Positions 43,242-54,131 are shown, counted from the first letter of the stretch. The stretch is 64,000 bases of DNA from Rhizobium sp. Root483D2 (GCF_001426685.1 NZ_LMFB01000038.1:62001-126000); one strand, 5' to 3'. The notes: generated by a model not told the origin, from the letters alone. Numbers and translations are program-made.

Positions 43242-45836
43242 CTATTCGGCCGCCCCGTCAGCGGTCACCCGGCGCGGGCGCCGTTGCGTGCCGCTGCGTT
43301 TGAAGGCCTCGATGGGCTGTGGCGTTGCAGCAGGCGGCCCGGCGGCCTCGGCTTTTAGAGTTTCGGCATCGGCCTCCGGTCCCGGCGGCGGCGTCTCCGG
43401 CTCCAGTTCCTCCTTGGAAAACGGTGCCCCAAGCCCCTCGTCCTTGAAACGCTCGTAGATCGCCAGCCGCAGATCGTTGCGCACACCGTTGCCATTGACG
43501 ATATCGGCAAGGAATACCCGCAATTCAAAGGTCATGGTCGCCTCGCCAAAGGCGGTAAAGACAGCCTGCGGCTCCGGATTTTTCAAGACCAGCTGATGAG
43601 CGGCCGCAATTTGCAACAGCGTGTCCATCACCAATCTTGGCGTACTGTCATAGCTGACGGTGACGGGAATGTCCGAGCGGCCGAGCTTGTTCTTATGCGT
43701 CCAGTTGCCGACAGACGCATTGATGAACAGCGAGTTTGGCACCATGATCGTCTGGCGCTGGAAGGTCTCGATTTCGGTGGCGCGAACCGAGATGCGCTTG
43801 ACGAAGCCTTCCGTCGTGCCGGTCACCACCCAGTCTCCGACCTTGAACGGCCGTTCGACCAGAAGAATGAGGCCCGAGACGAAATTGGAGACGATGTTCT
43901 GCAGGCCGAAACCGACGCCGAGAGACAGGGCACCGGCAACCAGCGCCAGGTTCGACAGGTCAAACCCCGCCGCAGAAATGCCGATCAGGCCAGCCAGGCC
44001 AATGCCGAGATAGCCGATGCCGGTCTTGACGGAGTTTCGCACGCCGGTATCGACGCGGCTTCGCGCCATCACATTGCCGTCGAGCCAGCGCTGGAGCCAG
44101 CGTGTCACCACGTAACCGGCGGCAAAAAGCAATATCCCGGCCAGGATTCCGACAATGGAGATCTTGATGCTGCCAATATTGATGTCGGTAAAGATCCGGT
44201 AGGCCCACGCCTCGATATCGGCGGTCTGGAAGCCCCATTGCAACAGGATCAGTGGAATGAAGAACAGCACCACCAGGACATAGATCCCCAGTCCTGCCGC
44301 CAGACCGGTCTGGTCGAGCGCAACCTGTTCCATCCGAAAGCGCTTTTCGAGATAGCGGCCGACCACCGTGTCGGCCAGCGCATTCTGCTTGGCCACGGCC
44401 TTGCCGGTGAGGATACCGATATACATCGTGACCAGAATGGCACCGGTCATCACGATCTGCGTGGCGATGAAGCGGGCAAGCCCGACATAGCCGGCGAGCG
44501 CGGCCACGATCAGCAATATACCGCTGGACACGAACAGCAGCGACACAGCCCGCGGCCATGGCTTGCCGCGCGCATCGAGACTATCGCCTTTCGGAACGAT
44601 CGGCTTGATCAGCGCCATCGCCATCAGGATGAGACCGATGATGATCGTGGCGATCAGGCTTTTGACGACGGTCAGGACCACGGGCGAACCCATGACTTCG
44701 CTGATCGCACCGGCGAGATAGTCGAGACCGTTCACGAGGGCCATGGCAAAGATCGACAGCGCCAAGAGGCGTGCACCGCGATCCGAAACCCGCACCAGCC
44801 GCCAGGCCCTCTGCTTGGGCGCCAGCACCGCATTCGACAGGGTCGAGACAAACAGCAGCGCGACGCAGATTGCCAGCGTAATCGAAATGATCGGCGCGAT
44901 ATCAGGCCGCAGGACCTTGAAGGCCTGCAGGAAGAAATAGCTGGTGGCCGCAAACACCGCCATCGCCACCGTCGGGATCATCGTCGACCAGAAGGCCACC
45001 GACAGGCGGGTGATATAACCCGGCTCTTCGCTGAGCACTTCCCGATGGATCAATGGGAAAAACAGTTTTCGCGTGCCGAGCAACAGGACGAGCGCTGCGC
45101 ACAAGGAGAGAAACAGGGCGCTCAGCAGCTGCAGCCGCTTGAAATTCCACGCAAAGGTCAACCAGCTGCCGACAGTGCGCGCAAAGGCCTGCCGCTCCAG
45201 GGTCAACGAGGCCATCGCGTCCATGACCATCGGGCCGTTGATATCGGTATGCTTGAGAAGCGTGTTGCTGAACAGGGCACGCCGTGTGGCGGTGATGCCA
45301 TTCGACAGCTTGGTGGCCTGAATTGACAGGTCCTCCGCCGTTCCCGTGAGCGCATTGATTTCGCCGCGCTCCGCCAACAGACGCTTGCGCTCCTGCGCCA
45401 CGACATCCGTCTCGGGCGGCGCGCCATCGGCCGGCGGATCGCCGAGTTCTGCCAGACGCGCCTTGATTTCATCGAGCCGTGGCCGGGTGGCGACCGATAT
45501 CGCGATGATCTGCTTGGTCGCCGCCTCGACCTCGACCTTCAACTCGGCAAGACGGCTATCGTCATCCTTGGCAGCGTTGGTCTGGTCGGTCAGCCGTGCC
45601 AGGTTCTTGCGCGCCTCTTCGAGCTGCGCCGATGCCTGCGCCTGCGGACTAGCGGCCGCTGCTGCTGCCGTTTGCTGCGGCGTCGCTTGTCCCGAAGGTT
45701 GTTGCGGCGTGGCCTGTCCGGCCGGCTGCTGCTGCGGCGTCGCCTGCGCGGCTGGCTGCTGCGCCATGAGAGGCCCGGATGCGGCAAACATCGACAAACA
45801 GAGAAGGATGGCAAAACGTTTCGACATCATCGGCAA
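43242..45836 (-). CDS. Large MscS-family mechanosensitive channel with DUF3772
   Basis: 864 aa. Signal peptide (about 1-25), then an Ala/Gln/Pro repeat tract, a DUF3772-type periplasmic domain with coiled coil, roughly eleven membrane segments and the C-terminal MscS domain (GFGLQNIVSNFVSGLILLVERPFKVGDWV, then the beta domain). Releases solutes on hypo-osmotic shock, meaningful beside compatible-solute genes. TTG at 45836 has AGGA at seven bases; ATG at 45830 is the alternative. Confidence 0.85.
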   Translation of the reverse strand: MPMMSKRFAILLCLSMFAASGPLMAQQPAAQATPQQQPAGQATPQQPSGQATPQQTAAAAAASPQAQASAQLEEARKNLARLTDQTNAAKDDDSRLAELKVEVEAATKQIIAISVATRPRLDEIKARLAELGDPPADGAPPETDVVAQERKRLLAERGEINALTGTAEDLSIQATKLSNGITATRRALFSNTLLKHTDINGPMVMDAMASLTLERQAFARTVGSWLTFAWNFKRLQLLSALFLSLCAALVLLLGTRKLFFPLIHREVLSEEPGYITRLSVAFWSTMIPTVAMAVFAATSYFFLQAFKVLRPDIAPIISITLAICVALLFVSTLSNAVLAPKQRAWRLVRVSDRGARLLALSIFAMALVNGLDYLAGAISEVMGSPVVLTVVKSLIATIIIGLILMAMALIKPIVPKGDSLDARGKPWPRAVSLLFVSSGILLIVAALAGYVGLARFIATQIVMTGAILVTMYIGILTGKAVAKQNALADTVVGRYLEKRFRMEQVALDQTGLAAGLGIYVLVVLFFIPLILLQWGFQTADIEAWAYRIFTDINIGSIKISIVGILAGILLFAAGYVVTRWLQRWLDGNVMARSRVDTGVRNSVKTGIGYLGIGLAGLIGISAAGFDLSNLALVAGALSLGVGFGLQNIVSNFVSGLILLVERPFKVGDWVVTGTTEGFVKRISVRATEIETFQRQTIMVPNSLFINASVGNWTHKNKLGRSDIPVTVSYDSTPRLVMDTLLQIAAAHQLVLKNPEPQAVFTAFGEATMTFELRVFLADIVNGNGVRNDLRLAIYERFKDEGLGAPFSKEELEPETPPPGPEADAETLKAEAAGPPAATPQPIEAFKRSGTQRRPRRVTADGAAE

Positions 45837-45979
45837 TCACATATCCTTTTCCGCCAGACCGCGCTGAAGAGTAGAATCGGTGCGCGCGGTGCGCAGAGCT
45901 TTTGGCGTTCCATAGGCCGGGCCGTAGCCAGATGCAAAATCGATTTGACGGCTTTGCTATATCTGGCAGGCCCTTCGGC

Positions 45980-46540
45980 TTAAAATCCTGATCCCGGTTG
46001 AGAGAGAAACGTGACCTCCGCCGGGGTGGACACACGCCCTAAAATGGCATTGCGATGCGGAAACCGTCCAAACTTTAGGACAACCTCGCGGTGCCGGATG
46101 GCATAGTCCAGGTAATTGGCATCGCCCAGTTCGGTGAACAGCGCCACCGATCGTGACTGATCGACGAGGTTCTCCGAATGTTCGAAAGGCAGATAGAGGA
46201 AAACGCGCTGATCGACGGAAAGGCCGGTATCCGCCCCCGCATCCAGCGCAAGGTTCGCCTCCCGCAGGGCAAGTCCGTCGGTCGCAAACGCCAGCGGCGT
46301 GCCACGATACATGTTGCGCGGCATCTGATCGAACAGGATGATGGTGGCCAGCCGGGCGCTGGGTGTGGCCCGCCACTCAGGCGGAACACCGCGCGCCAGT
46401 TCCAGATGCGTCGAGCGGAAACGCTGTTCGCATTCACTGTCGAGCGACGGATGCGGCTTGAACCAGTCCTGCGGTTGCAACTCGCCGAACCAGAACGACA
46501 GGATGTCATCCGGTGTGCTTATCCCGACAGTGTCTGCCAT
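45980..46540 (-). CDS. DUF924 family protein
   Basis: 186 aa. Fits DUF924: ILSFWFGELQPQDWFKPHPSLD, IILFDQMPRNMYRGTPLAFATD, FLYLPFEHSENLVDQ, FGRFPHRNAILGR. A helical TPR-like fold is known for the family; function unknown. It is divergent from the sulfate transporter region. Confidence 0.88.
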   Translation of the reverse strand: MADTVGISTPDDILSFWFGELQPQDWFKPHPSLDSECEQRFRSTHLELARGVPPEWRATPSARLATIILFDQMPRNMYRGTPLAFATDGLALREANLALDAGADTGLSVDQRVFLYLPFEHSENLVDQSRSVALFTELGDANYLDYAIRHREVVLKFGRFPHRNAILGRVSTPAEVTFLSQPGSGF

Positions 46541-46991
46541 GCATCTCTTTCCTCTTCATTCACGTCAGCCGGCCTGAAATCGCCGCCCGGCTCCATTGGC
46601 CGGTGGCCGGTTTCCCATGCAATTCCGGCGTTACCACGGCGAATAGCATCTTCGTGCGTATTTGCCATGCTGCCAATCGCTGAAGTTCTGCGGATTCAAG
46701 ACTCGCGCAAGACAGCCGGTATCCTGGTCAGACCCGGCGGCAGGCTCGCGCTGATCACGCGGCGCCGTGATTTTCTCGGTTTTGCCGGGGGATGGACGTT
46801 CCGCAACCGGCCTATGCATGGTAACTTATTCTAGGGAACGGAGCGCCCGGGGGATGGTGAGGCAAATGATTTCGATATTACACCGGGTGAAGAGCAGGAC
46901 TTTCTCCAGCTATGCGCGCAAAGGGAAAGTTCTGCGTTATAATTTCCTACCCAATGAATAGAGTATGCCTGCTAACAACGGAGAGGTAGAC
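46541..46991. promoter_or_regulatory. Intergenic region upstream of the sulfate operon
   Basis: About 450 bases. It holds a -10-like TATAAT at 46938-46943, the GAGAGG ribosome-binding site of sbp, and one short frame (46667-46834, 55 aa) that I do not trust as a gene. No clear -35 was found at the right distance. Likely sulfur-status control region. Confidence 0.45.
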
Positions 46992-48017
46992 ATGCGAGCG
47001 AAACAACTCACGAAATTCTTTACGGCGGCGCTTCTTGCCTCCGCCATCCAGATCGGCGGCCTCGGCGTTGCGTTTGCCGACACGACGATTCTCAATGTCT
47101 CCTATGACCCGACCCGCGAACTCTACAAGGATTTCAATGCGGCCTTCGCGGAAAAGTGGAAGACGGATACGGGCGAGACAGTCACGATCCAGACATCGCA
47201 TGGCGGGTCCGGCAAGCAGGCACGCTCGGTCATCGACGGCTTGGAAGCCGACGTCGTGACCCTGGCTCTGGAAGCCGATATCGACGCCATTGCCAAGGAA
47301 TCCGGCAAAATCCCGGCAGACTGGAAGTCGAAATTCGAAAACAACAGCGCGCCTTATACGTCCACGATCGTCTTCTTGGTGCGCAAGGGCAATCCGAAGG
47401 GCATCAAGGACTGGGGCGATCTGGTCAAGGACGACATCCAGGTGATTACGCCAAACCCGAAGACATCGGGCGGCGCACGCTGGAACTTCCTGGCCGCCTG
47501 GGCCTGGGCCCGCGCCGCCAATGGCGGGGATGACACCAAGGCACAGGAATATGTCACCGATCTCTTCAAGCATGTTCCGGTTCTCGACACCGGCGCACGC
47601 GGCTCGACCACGACTTTCGTGCAGCGCGGTCTGGGCGATGTCCTGATTGCCTGGGAAAACGAGGCCTATCTGTCGCTCGAAGAACTCGGCCCCGACAAGT
47701 TCGATATCGTCACACCGACGATCTCGATCAAGGCAGAACCGCCGGTGGCACTGGTCGATGGCAATGTCGATGCCAAGGGCACGCGCAAGGTGGCGGAAGC
47801 TTACCTGCAGTACCTCTATTCGGATGTCGGCCAGAAAATCGCCGCCAAGCATTTCTACCGCCCCTTCAAGCCTGAAGTGGCAGACCCGAATGACATCAAG
47901 CGATTTGCCGATGTGAAGCTCGTCACGATTGACGATTTCGGCGGATGGAAAGAAGCTCAGCCGAAATATTTTGGAGACGGTGGACTGTTTGACCAGATCT
48001 ACAAGCCGGGGCAATAA
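46992..48017 (+). CDS. sbp: Sulfate ABC transporter substrate-binding protein
   Basis: 341 aa. Signal peptide ends near residue 29 (AFA|DT). Family signatures LNVSYDPTRELYKDFNAAFAEKW, TSHGGSGKQARSVIDGLEADVVTLALE, and TPNPKTSGGARWNFLAAW. Binds sulfate or thiosulfate in the periplasm. ATG 46992 with GAGAGG. Followed in order by cysT, cysW and cysA. Confidence 0.93.
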   Translation: MRAKQLTKFFTAALLASAIQIGGLGVAFADTTILNVSYDPTRELYKDFNAAFAEKWKTDTGETVTIQTSHGGSGKQARSVIDGLEADVVTLALEADIDAIAKESGKIPADWKSKFENNSAPYTSTIVFLVRKGNPKGIKDWGDLVKDDIQVITPNPKTSGGARWNFLAAWAWARAANGGDDTKAQEYVTDLFKHVPVLDTGARGSTTTFVQRGLGDVLIAWENEAYLSLEELGPDKFDIVTPTISIKAEPPVALVDGNVDAKGTRKVAEAYLQYLYSDVGQKIAAKHFYRPFKPEVADPNDIKRFADVKLVTIDDFGGWKEAQPKYFGDGGLFDQIYKPGQ

Positions 48018-48023
48018 GACTTT

Positions 48024-48881
48024 ATGACCGCACGCACAGCTTCGCTGTGGCAATTCAGACAGCCGAGCGTCATTCCAGGATTCGGATTGGCGCTCGGCGT
48101 TACTTTGTCATGGCTCATACTCATCATCCTCATTCCGCTCTCAGGGCTCGCGTGGCGCTCAAGCGCTCTGGGCTGGTCCACCTTCTGGACGCTTGCCACC
48201 GACCAGCGCACCATCAACGCTTTGCGCATCAGTTTCGGCACCGCCTTTGCCGCAGCTTTGATCAATGTCGTCTTCGGCGTCATCCTCGCCTGGGTTCTGG
48301 TGCGCTACCGCTTTCCGGGAAAACGCATCATCGACGCGATGGTCGATCTGCCCTTCGCTTTGCCGACGGCTGTTGCCGGTATCGCGCTGACGACGCTCTA
48401 TGCGCCGAACGGCTGGATCGGCAGCCTGTTCGCACCGCTCGGCATCAAGATCGCCTTCACGCCGCTGGGTATCGTTTTTGCGCTGGTCTTCGTCGGCCTG
48501 CCCTTCGTCGTGCGCACCGTGCAGCCGATCATGGAGGAGATCGACAAGGAGGTCGAAGAGGCCGCAGCCACGCTTGGCGCCAACCGCTTCCAGACCATCC
48601 GCCGCGTGCTTCTACCCGGTCTCGCACCGGCGGTTCTCACCGGCTTTGCCTTGGCCTTTGCCCGTGGCGTTGGCGAATATGGCTCCGTCATCTTCATTGC
48701 CGGCAATCTTCCCTATGTCTCGGAAATCGCTCCCCTTCTGATCGTTATTCGTCTCGAGGAATTCAATTATCCGGCGGCAACGGCGATTGCGGCGATCATG
48801 CTGATGATCTCCTTTGCCATGCTCTTGATCATCAACTCGATACAGGCCTGGAGCAGAAGGAGGTACGGCTATGGCGCATGA
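48024..48881 (+). CDS. cysT: Sulfate ABC transporter permease CysT
   Basis: 285 aa, six membrane segments, [47 protein letters not shown] coupling loop typical of CysT/CysU. Starts six bases after sbp and overlaps cysW by 11 bases. Confidence 0.92.
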   Translation: MTARTASLWQFRQPSVIPGFGLALGVTLSWLILIILIPLSGLAWRSSALGWSTFWTLATDQRTINALRISFGTAFAAALINVVFGVILAWVLVRYRFPGKRIIDAMVDLPFALPTAVAGIALTTLYAPNGWIGSLFAPLGIKIAFTPLGIVFALVFVGLPFVVRTVQPIMEEIDKEVEEAAATLGANRFQTIRRVLLPGLAPAVLTGFALAFARGVGEYGSVIFIAGNLPYVSEIAPLLIVIRLEEFNYPAATAIAAIMLMISFAMLLIINSIQAWSRRRYGYGA

Positions 48882-49758
48882 CCTCACGACATCGACCGGC
48901 AGCGGCAACACCGAACTGGTCCGGACCGCAACGTCGGAACATCGGCTGGCACGCTATACGCTGATCGGCCTCGCCCTCTGTTTCGTCGGGCTCTTTCTCG
49001 TCCTGCCGCTGGCAGCCGTCTTCACCGAAGCCCTGCGCAACGGCCCCGGCGAGTTCCTGACGGTGCTTTCCGATCCCGAGACCTTTGCCGCGATCAGGCT
49101 GACGCTGCTGGTCGCCGTGATTGCCGTGCCGCTCAACGTGGTCTTCGGCATCGCCGCCGCCTGGGCGATCGCCAAGTTCGAATTCAAGGGCAAGGCGTTC
49201 CTCACCACGCTGATCGACCTGCCCTTTTCGGTATCGCCCGTGATCTCGGGCCTGGTGTTCATTCTTCTGTTTGGATCCCACAGCCTGCTTGGACCCTGGC
49301 TGCAGAGCCACGGCATCCAGATCCTGTTCGCCGTCCCCGCCATCGTTCTCGCCACCGTCTTCGTCACCTTCCCGTTCGTTGCCCGCGAACTGATCCCGCT
49401 GATGCAGGAACAGGGAACCAGCGACGAGGAAGCGGCGCTTTCGCTGGGGGCAAGCGGCTGGCAGACCTTCTGGTATGTGACGCTGCCCAATATCAAATGG
49501 GGCCTGCTCTACGGCGTTCTGCTCTGCAACGCCCGTGCCATGGGCGAGTTCGGCGCAGTCTCCGTCGTCTCCGGACATATCCGCGGGCTGACGAACACCA
49601 TGCCGCTGCAGGTGGAAATCCTCTACAATGAATATAATTTCGTTGCCGCTTTTGCCGTTGCAACGCTTCTCGCCCTGCTGGCCCTCGTCACCCTCGTTCT
49701 GAAGTCGCTGCTTGAGATGAAGTACAGCGCTCAGATCGCGGCCAGCCGCCGGCACTGA
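48871..49758 (+). CDS. cysW: Sulfate ABC transporter permease CysW
   Basis: 295 aa, six membrane segments, coupling loop [50 protein letters not shown]. Pairs with CysT in the inner membrane. Confidence 0.92.
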   Translation: MAHDLTTSTGSGNTELVRTATSEHRLARYTLIGLALCFVGLFLVLPLAAVFTEALRNGPGEFLTVLSDPETFAAIRLTLLVAVIAVPLNVVFGIAAAWAIAKFEFKGKAFLTTLIDLPFSVSPVISGLVFILLFGSHSLLGPWLQSHGIQILFAVPAIVLATVFVTFPFVARELIPLMQEQGTSDEEAALSLGASGWQTFWYVTLPNIKWGLLYGVLLCNARAMGEFGAVSVVSGHIRGLTNTMPLQVEILYNEYNFVAAFAVATLLALLALVTLVLKSLLEMKYSAQIAASRRH

Positions 49759-49772
49759 AAGGTCAAGTTTCC

Positions 49773-50804
49773 ATGGAAGTTCGCGTTCAAAACATACGCA
49801 AGGAATTCAGCCGTCTGCCGGCGCTGAACGACGTGTCTCTCGATATCCGCTCAGGCGAGCTGATTGCCCTGCTGGGGCCCTCGGGCTCCGGCAAGACGAC
49901 GCTGCTGCGGCTGATTGCGGGGCTTGAAAGCCCGACCGACGGCACTGTCTATTTCGGCAATGAGGATGCCTCGCGCAAGACTGTCCAGCAGCGCAATATC
50001 GGCTTCGTGTTCCAGCACTATGCCCTGTTCCGCCACATGACGGTGCTCGACAACGTCTCCTTCGGCCTGACGATCCGCCCGGCCGGGCGAAGGCCCTCAA
50101 AGGCCGACATCCGCAAGCGCGCGCTCGAACTGCTCGACCTCGTGCAGCTCAGCGGTCTGGAAAAACGCTATCCCGCCCAGCTGTCCGGCGGCCAGCGCCA
50201 GCGTGTGGCTCTCGCCCGCGCCATGGCGGTGGAACCCAATGTCCTCCTGCTCGACGAGCCCTTCGGTGCGCTGGACGCACAGGTCCGCAAAGAACTGCGC
50301 CGCTGGTTGCGCGAAATCCATGACCGGACCGGCCATACCACCGTATTCGTCACCCACGATCAGGATGAAGCACTGGAGTTGGCCGACCGGGTCGTCGTGA
50401 TGAGCAAGGGCAAGATCGAGCAGATCGGTACGCCCGACGAGATCTACGATACGCCGAATTCACCCTTCGTCTTCGGTTTCATCGGCCAATCCAACATCCT
50501 GCCCGTGCGGATCGAAAACGGCCAGCTGTGGATCGGGGACAAAACAATCGGCATCAGCGCGCAGGGTGAAGCCGACGGCACGGCTCAGCTCTATTTCCGC
50601 CCGCATGATATCGAACTGCTCGATGGCGGCAGCATCGAGGGCGTTGTCACCGTGACCCGCCGCGTCGCCGGTACCCGCCATGTCGAACTGGCGATCGACG
50701 CTGCCAACAGCCGGGTGGAAATCGAACTGCCGCCGGAAAAGATCACATCCGATCATTCCCGCGTCGCCTTCCGCCCGACACGCTGGAAACTTTTTCGCGA
50801 TTAA
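49773..50804 (+). CDS. cysA: Sulfate ABC transporter ATP-binding protein CysA
   Basis: 343 aa. Walker [10 protein letters not shown], signature [15 protein letters not shown], Walker [14 protein letters not shown], His switch VFVTHD, then a C-terminal TOBE-like regulatory region (about 260-343). Starts 14 bases after cysW; ATPase of the sulfate importer. Confidence 0.94.
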   Translation: MEVRVQNIRKEFSRLPALNDVSLDIRSGELIALLGPSGSGKTTLLRLIAGLESPTDGTVYFGNEDASRKTVQQRNIGFVFQHYALFRHMTVLDNVSFGLTIRPAGRRPSKADIRKRALELLDLVQLSGLEKRYPAQLSGGQRQRVALARAMAVEPNVLLLDEPFGALDAQVRKELRRWLREIHDRTGHTTVFVTHDQDEALELADRVVVMSKGKIEQIGTPDEIYDTPNSPFVFGFIGQSNILPVRIENGQLWIGDKTIGISAQGEADGTAQLYFRPHDIELLDGGSIEGVVTVTRRVAGTRHVELAIDAANSRVEIELPPEKITSDHSRVAFRPTRWKLFRD

Positions 50805-51143
50805 AAAGAACAGAGCTGGCGGGACGTGCAGCGTCCCGCCACAGGCTGCGACGCAAGCTCTCGCGCCGTCACGAAATTCAACGGCTTGGGTGGATTTTTG
50901 GCGTGCGGCTGGCGCAGCAGTTCCGTCGCATACCGGGTGGTATGTTGCGGTAACGCCATGCAGATCGTCACCAGCTTGGTATGCCCAACGCAAATTGCGG
51001 AGATCGCAGCCCGCTTGAAAGCCGATACTGCAACATATGCTGTTGCTTCTTCATCGATTTTCAACGGACAGGCTTGATCCGCGCCGGTAAGCCGTCGCAT
51101 CCTGCGCAGCCATCCAGCCATTTGGATCTCCCCGGGGCCGCCA
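50805..51143. other. Intergenic region after cysA with hairpin
   Basis: 339 bases without a convincing gene. TGGCGGGACG (50817-50826) pairs perfectly with CGTCCCGCCA (50832-50841) right after the stop of cysA, without T-run. The rest carries the promoter of the acetyltransferase and nothing else I recognise. Confidence 0.55.
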
Positions 51144-53210
51144 ATGAACTATCGACGCGAAATTGACGGCTTGCGCTCTGTCGCTGTGATACCCGTTGTG
51201 CTGTTTCATGCCGGCTTCCAGCAATTCAGCGGCGGCTTCGTCGGCGTCGATATCTTCTTCGTCATCAGCGGCTACCTGATCACCTCGATCATCATTTCCG
51301 AACAGGCCAAAGGCCGTTTTTCGCTGCTAAAATTCTACGAGCGCCGGGCCCGCCGCATTTTGCCCGTGCTGTTCTTCGTTCTGTTGTGCTGCCTGCCATT
51401 CGCCTGGGCCTGGATGTTGCCGGGGCAGATGGAAAGTTTTGGCCGCAGCATCATCGCGGTTTGCCTGTTTGCCTCCAATTTCTTCTTCTGGTCGCAAAGC
51501 GGCGGCTATTTCGCGGCCGCATCGGAAGAGCAGCCGCTGCTGCACACCTGGAGCCTGGCCGTCGAAGAGCAGTATTACATGCTGTTTCCGCTGTTCATCA
51601 TCCTGATCTGGCGGTCTGGAAGGCGGACGTTGATCGCGGCGATTGCCGTGATGGCACTGGCCAGCCTGCTGCTGGCGCAATACGGCTCAGTCAATTTCGC
51701 AACCGCCAATTTCTATTCGCCGGCGACCCGCGCCTGGGAGCTTCTGGCGGGCTCGCTCTGCGCTTTCCTGCTCACGGATGGCAGGCACTACCGGAACAAT
51801 ATCCTGTCGCTTGCCGGACTGGCGATCATCGTCTTTTCGATTTTCGCCTACGACCAGACGACGCCCTTTCCGTCCCTCTATGCGCTTGTTCCGGTTCTCG
51901 GCGCCGTACTCATCATCCTTTTCGGTGCCGAGGGCACGCTGACGGCGCGGCTGCTCTCGACCCGTCCGATGGTCGGCATCGGGCTGATCAGCTACAGCCT
52001 CTATCTGTGGCACCAGCCTGTGTTTGCCTTTGCGCGCATCCGCAGCCTGACGGAGCCGTCGCATGTGCTGATGACCGCTCTCGCTTTTGTCTGTGTCGGC
52101 TTTGCCTATCTGTCCTGGCGGTTCGTCGAGACACCATTTCGCAAAAACAGCGCGGCGCAGCTTTTGCCGACACCGGCGCGCATCCTCAGCGCCAGCGGCA
52201 TTGCGGCTGCCCTCTTCATTCTTGCCGGCTTCTATGGCACGTCAAACAACGGCCTGCAGTTTCGCCTGCCGCCCGCAGCCCTCGATGCCCTCGCTGAACA
52301 GGAACGCCACGATCCCGTCATGGAGACCTGCCTGTTCGACAAGGGCGAGGCGTCCCTGCCCCATCCCATCAAAGATTGCCTGACGAAACATTCGACCGCG
52401 AGCAAGACCATCCTGATCGGCGATTCGCATGCGGGCGCGCTGGGCGGCGAGGCATTGCGCAGCTTCGATGCCGCCAATGTCGATCTCTATGTGATGGCCC
52501 ATTCGTCCTGCGTCGGCTTTTCCGGATTTTACGTCTCAAACCTGAAATACAGGCTGCGCTGCAATCCGTTCTTCGCCGGTATCGAGGATTACATCCGCAC
52601 AAGCGGCATCAAGACCATCATCATGGCAAACCGCTGGAGTCTGTATATCGACGGGACGCCCTTCGACAACGGCGAAGGCGGTATCGAGCCGCTGCAGCCA
52701 ACCTATATGGATCTGCTGAGCCGGCTGAACGAGCACGCGGCGCAGGACGATCCCGCCCGCAAGGCGAGAGTGCTCAAGCAATATATCGACGACATCCAGG
52801 CCTATCTCGATAGCGGGCACAATGTCGTGCTCGTCTACCCGATCCCGGAGGCCGGATGGAACGTGCCGGACCTGGTTGCGAAAAGTGCGATGGCAGGCGT
52901 CCAGAAGCTGGAGTTCAGCACGAGCTATGCGCGCTACCAGCAACGCAATGGTGCGGTGATTGCGGCCTTCGATGCCATGACCCATCCCAACCTGTTCCGC
53001 GTCCGCCCTGCCGAGACCTTTTGCAACAGCTTTATCAACGAGCGATGTATCAACAGCCTGAGCGCGGGGAAAGTATTTTATTTCGATGACGATCACCCAT
53101 CGACATCGGGCGCCCAGCTCATCATCCCGGCAGTGCTGAAGGCGGTTCAGGCGATCGAGGCAGGCACTGCCAGCGACGAAAATCCCGGCACGGCCTTGGT
53201 CACGCCATAG
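51144..53210 (+). CDS. OafA-type O-acetyltransferase with SGNH domain
   Basis: 688 aa. N-terminal acyltransferase 3 domain (YRREIDGLRSVAVIPVVLFHAG, FVGVDIFFVISGYLITSII, RRARRILP, HTWSLAVEEQYY) with about ten membrane segments, then a periplasmic SGNH domain with GDSHAG near residue 428 and the catalytic DDDHPS near residue 650. Acetylates surface glycans. Its 3' end overlaps the convergent DUF6894 gene by 11 bases. Confidence 0.9.
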   Translation: MNYRREIDGLRSVAVIPVVLFHAGFQQFSGGFVGVDIFFVISGYLITSIIISEQAKGRFSLLKFYERRARRILPVLFFVLLCCLPFAWAWMLPGQMESFGRSIIAVCLFASNFFFWSQSGGYFAAASEEQPLLHTWSLAVEEQYYMLFPLFIILIWRSGRRTLIAAIAVMALASLLLAQYGSVNFATANFYSPATRAWELLAGSLCAFLLTDGRHYRNNILSLAGLAIIVFSIFAYDQTTPFPSLYALVPVLGAVLIILFGAEGTLTARLLSTRPMVGIGLISYSLYLWHQPVFAFARIRSLTEPSHVLMTALAFVCVGFAYLSWRFVETPFRKNSAAQLLPTPARILSASGIAAALFILAGFYGTSNNGLQFRLPPAALDALAEQERHDPVMETCLFDKGEASLPHPIKDCLTKHSTASKTILIGDSHAGALGGEALRSFDAANVDLYVMAHSSCVGFSGFYVSNLKYRLRCNPFFAGIEDYIRTSGIKTIIMANRWSLYIDGTPFDNGEGGIEPLQPTYMDLLSRLNEHAAQDDPARKARVLKQYIDDIQAYLDSGHNVVLVYPIPEAGWNVPDLVAKSAMAGVQKLEFSTSYARYQQRNGAVIAAFDAMTHPNLFRVRPAETFCNSFINERCINSLSAGKVFYFDDDHPSTSGAQLIIPAVLKAVQAIEAGTASDENPGTALVTP

Positions 53211-53439
53211 GCCATTCGATCTGCAGTTCGAGCGTCATCTTGACGACGGGTCTGCGATCGGCATTGAGGACTTCAATTTCCAAGGCTTTGATCGGGTCTT
53301 CCGGCAACCCGTCGAGCGCCATTTCGGCCAGCACGATCTTCGCCTGCCGGATGGCGGCGATCAAATCGGGAAAATCGAAGGGATCATCGGCCGGAATTGT
53401 GCCGTCATTATCGATTACCTTAAAGTAGAACGCGGCCAT
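53200..53439 (-). CDS. DUF6894 family small protein
   Basis: 79 aa. AAFYFKVIDNDGTIPADDPFDFPDLIAAIRQAKIVLAEMAL fits DUF6894, a common small protein of rhizobia with unknown function. ATG 53439 has a GGAAGGAAA box. Overlaps the convergent acetyltransferase gene at the end. Confidence 0.8.
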   Translation of the reverse strand: MAAFYFKVIDNDGTIPADDPFDFPDLIAAIRQAKIVLAEMALDGLPEDPIKALEIEVLNADRRPVVKMTLELQIEWPMA

Positions 53440-53631
53440 GGCAAATTTCCTTCCGGGGGAAAAAGCATGAAAACGCAAAAGGTTGCCTGAGAAAAAACAT
53501 TTCGTGGCCGGCAATACATGTCTTTGTGAATAGCGCCGTCATCAAATCGCGCTATGGTGCAGATCCAAGAGCCGTTCTGTCGGCAATGACGGAGCCCGCG
53601 CAAAGCTTCCATCCTCAAGGAAGGAAAACGA

Positions 53632-53862
53632 ATGGCCTATTTCAATCCCCATGCTGATGCCCTTTGCAGCGAGGATATCGACGCGTTGCGGCAGGTTTTC
53701 GAGACATTTTGCGAAAGACACCAAACCACTGGATCGGATGCGGACATGCAGATTTGTGCTGCCGCTATCGTCCGGCTCTACCAAAGCGGTGAGCGCGATC
53801 CGGCAGTTCTGACCCAGGCATGCGAGACAGCCCTGCGGCAGGATTTTGCTATCGGCGCCTGA
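53632..53862 (+). CDS. Hypothetical protein, 76 aa
   Basis: AAGGAAGGAAAACGA leads into ATG 53632, a strong ribosome-binding site. Soluble helical product (SEDIDALRQVFETFCERHQ, ACETALRQDFAIGA). No known domain, but codon use and start support a gene. Confidence 0.65.
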   Translation: MAYFNPHADALCSEDIDALRQVFETFCERHQTTGSDADMQICAAAIVRLYQSGERDPAVLTQACETALRQDFAIGA

Positions 53863-53891
53863 TTTCTCAACTTTGCATAGGACATGTGCGG

Positions 53892-54056
53892 CTATTTGGT
53901 CTCTTCGGCCGCATTCTCTGGCGAAACGATCAGCGGGTCCGGCGGCGTGGTGCTTTTCGCGCTTTCGTCCGGGGAGAAATATTGCACGGCGAGGATGCTG
54001 AGGATCGATCCGACGATCAGGGCAAGGACGGCCGCCATCAATGTGCGAGAAGTCAT
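53892..54056 (-). CDS. Small single-span membrane protein, 54 aa
   Basis: TSRTLMAAVLALIVGSILSI is a single N-terminal membrane anchor, followed by a short polar tail with Pro and acidic residues. G-rich box before the ATG at 54056. Likely an inner-membrane small protein; no family recognised. Confidence 0.5.
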   Translation of the reverse strand: MTSRTLMAAVLALIVGSILSILAVQYFSPDESAKSTTPPDPLIVSPENAAEETK

Positions 54057-54091
54057 GATTAACGCCCCCAGGCTGCAAACGGTATCTTGGC

Positions 54092-54122
54092 AACAGGGGC
54101 CGCGCTTGGCGCGGCCCCTGTT
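54092..54122. terminator. Strong GC hairpin between small membrane protein and DUF1236 gene
   Basis: Arms AACAGGGGCCGCGC and GCGCGGCCCCTGTT form a 14-bp perfect stem with a TTG loop. It lies just after the - strand stop of the DUF1236 gene and upstream of the 54-aa gene on the same strand, so it separates their transcripts. The T-run on the - strand is poor. Confidence 0.65.
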
Positions 54123-54131
54123 TCGTTCAAA

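Noticed and set aside
46667-46834. 55-aa frame before the sulfate operon
   Set aside because: Contains a plausible stretch but no ribosome-binding site or family.
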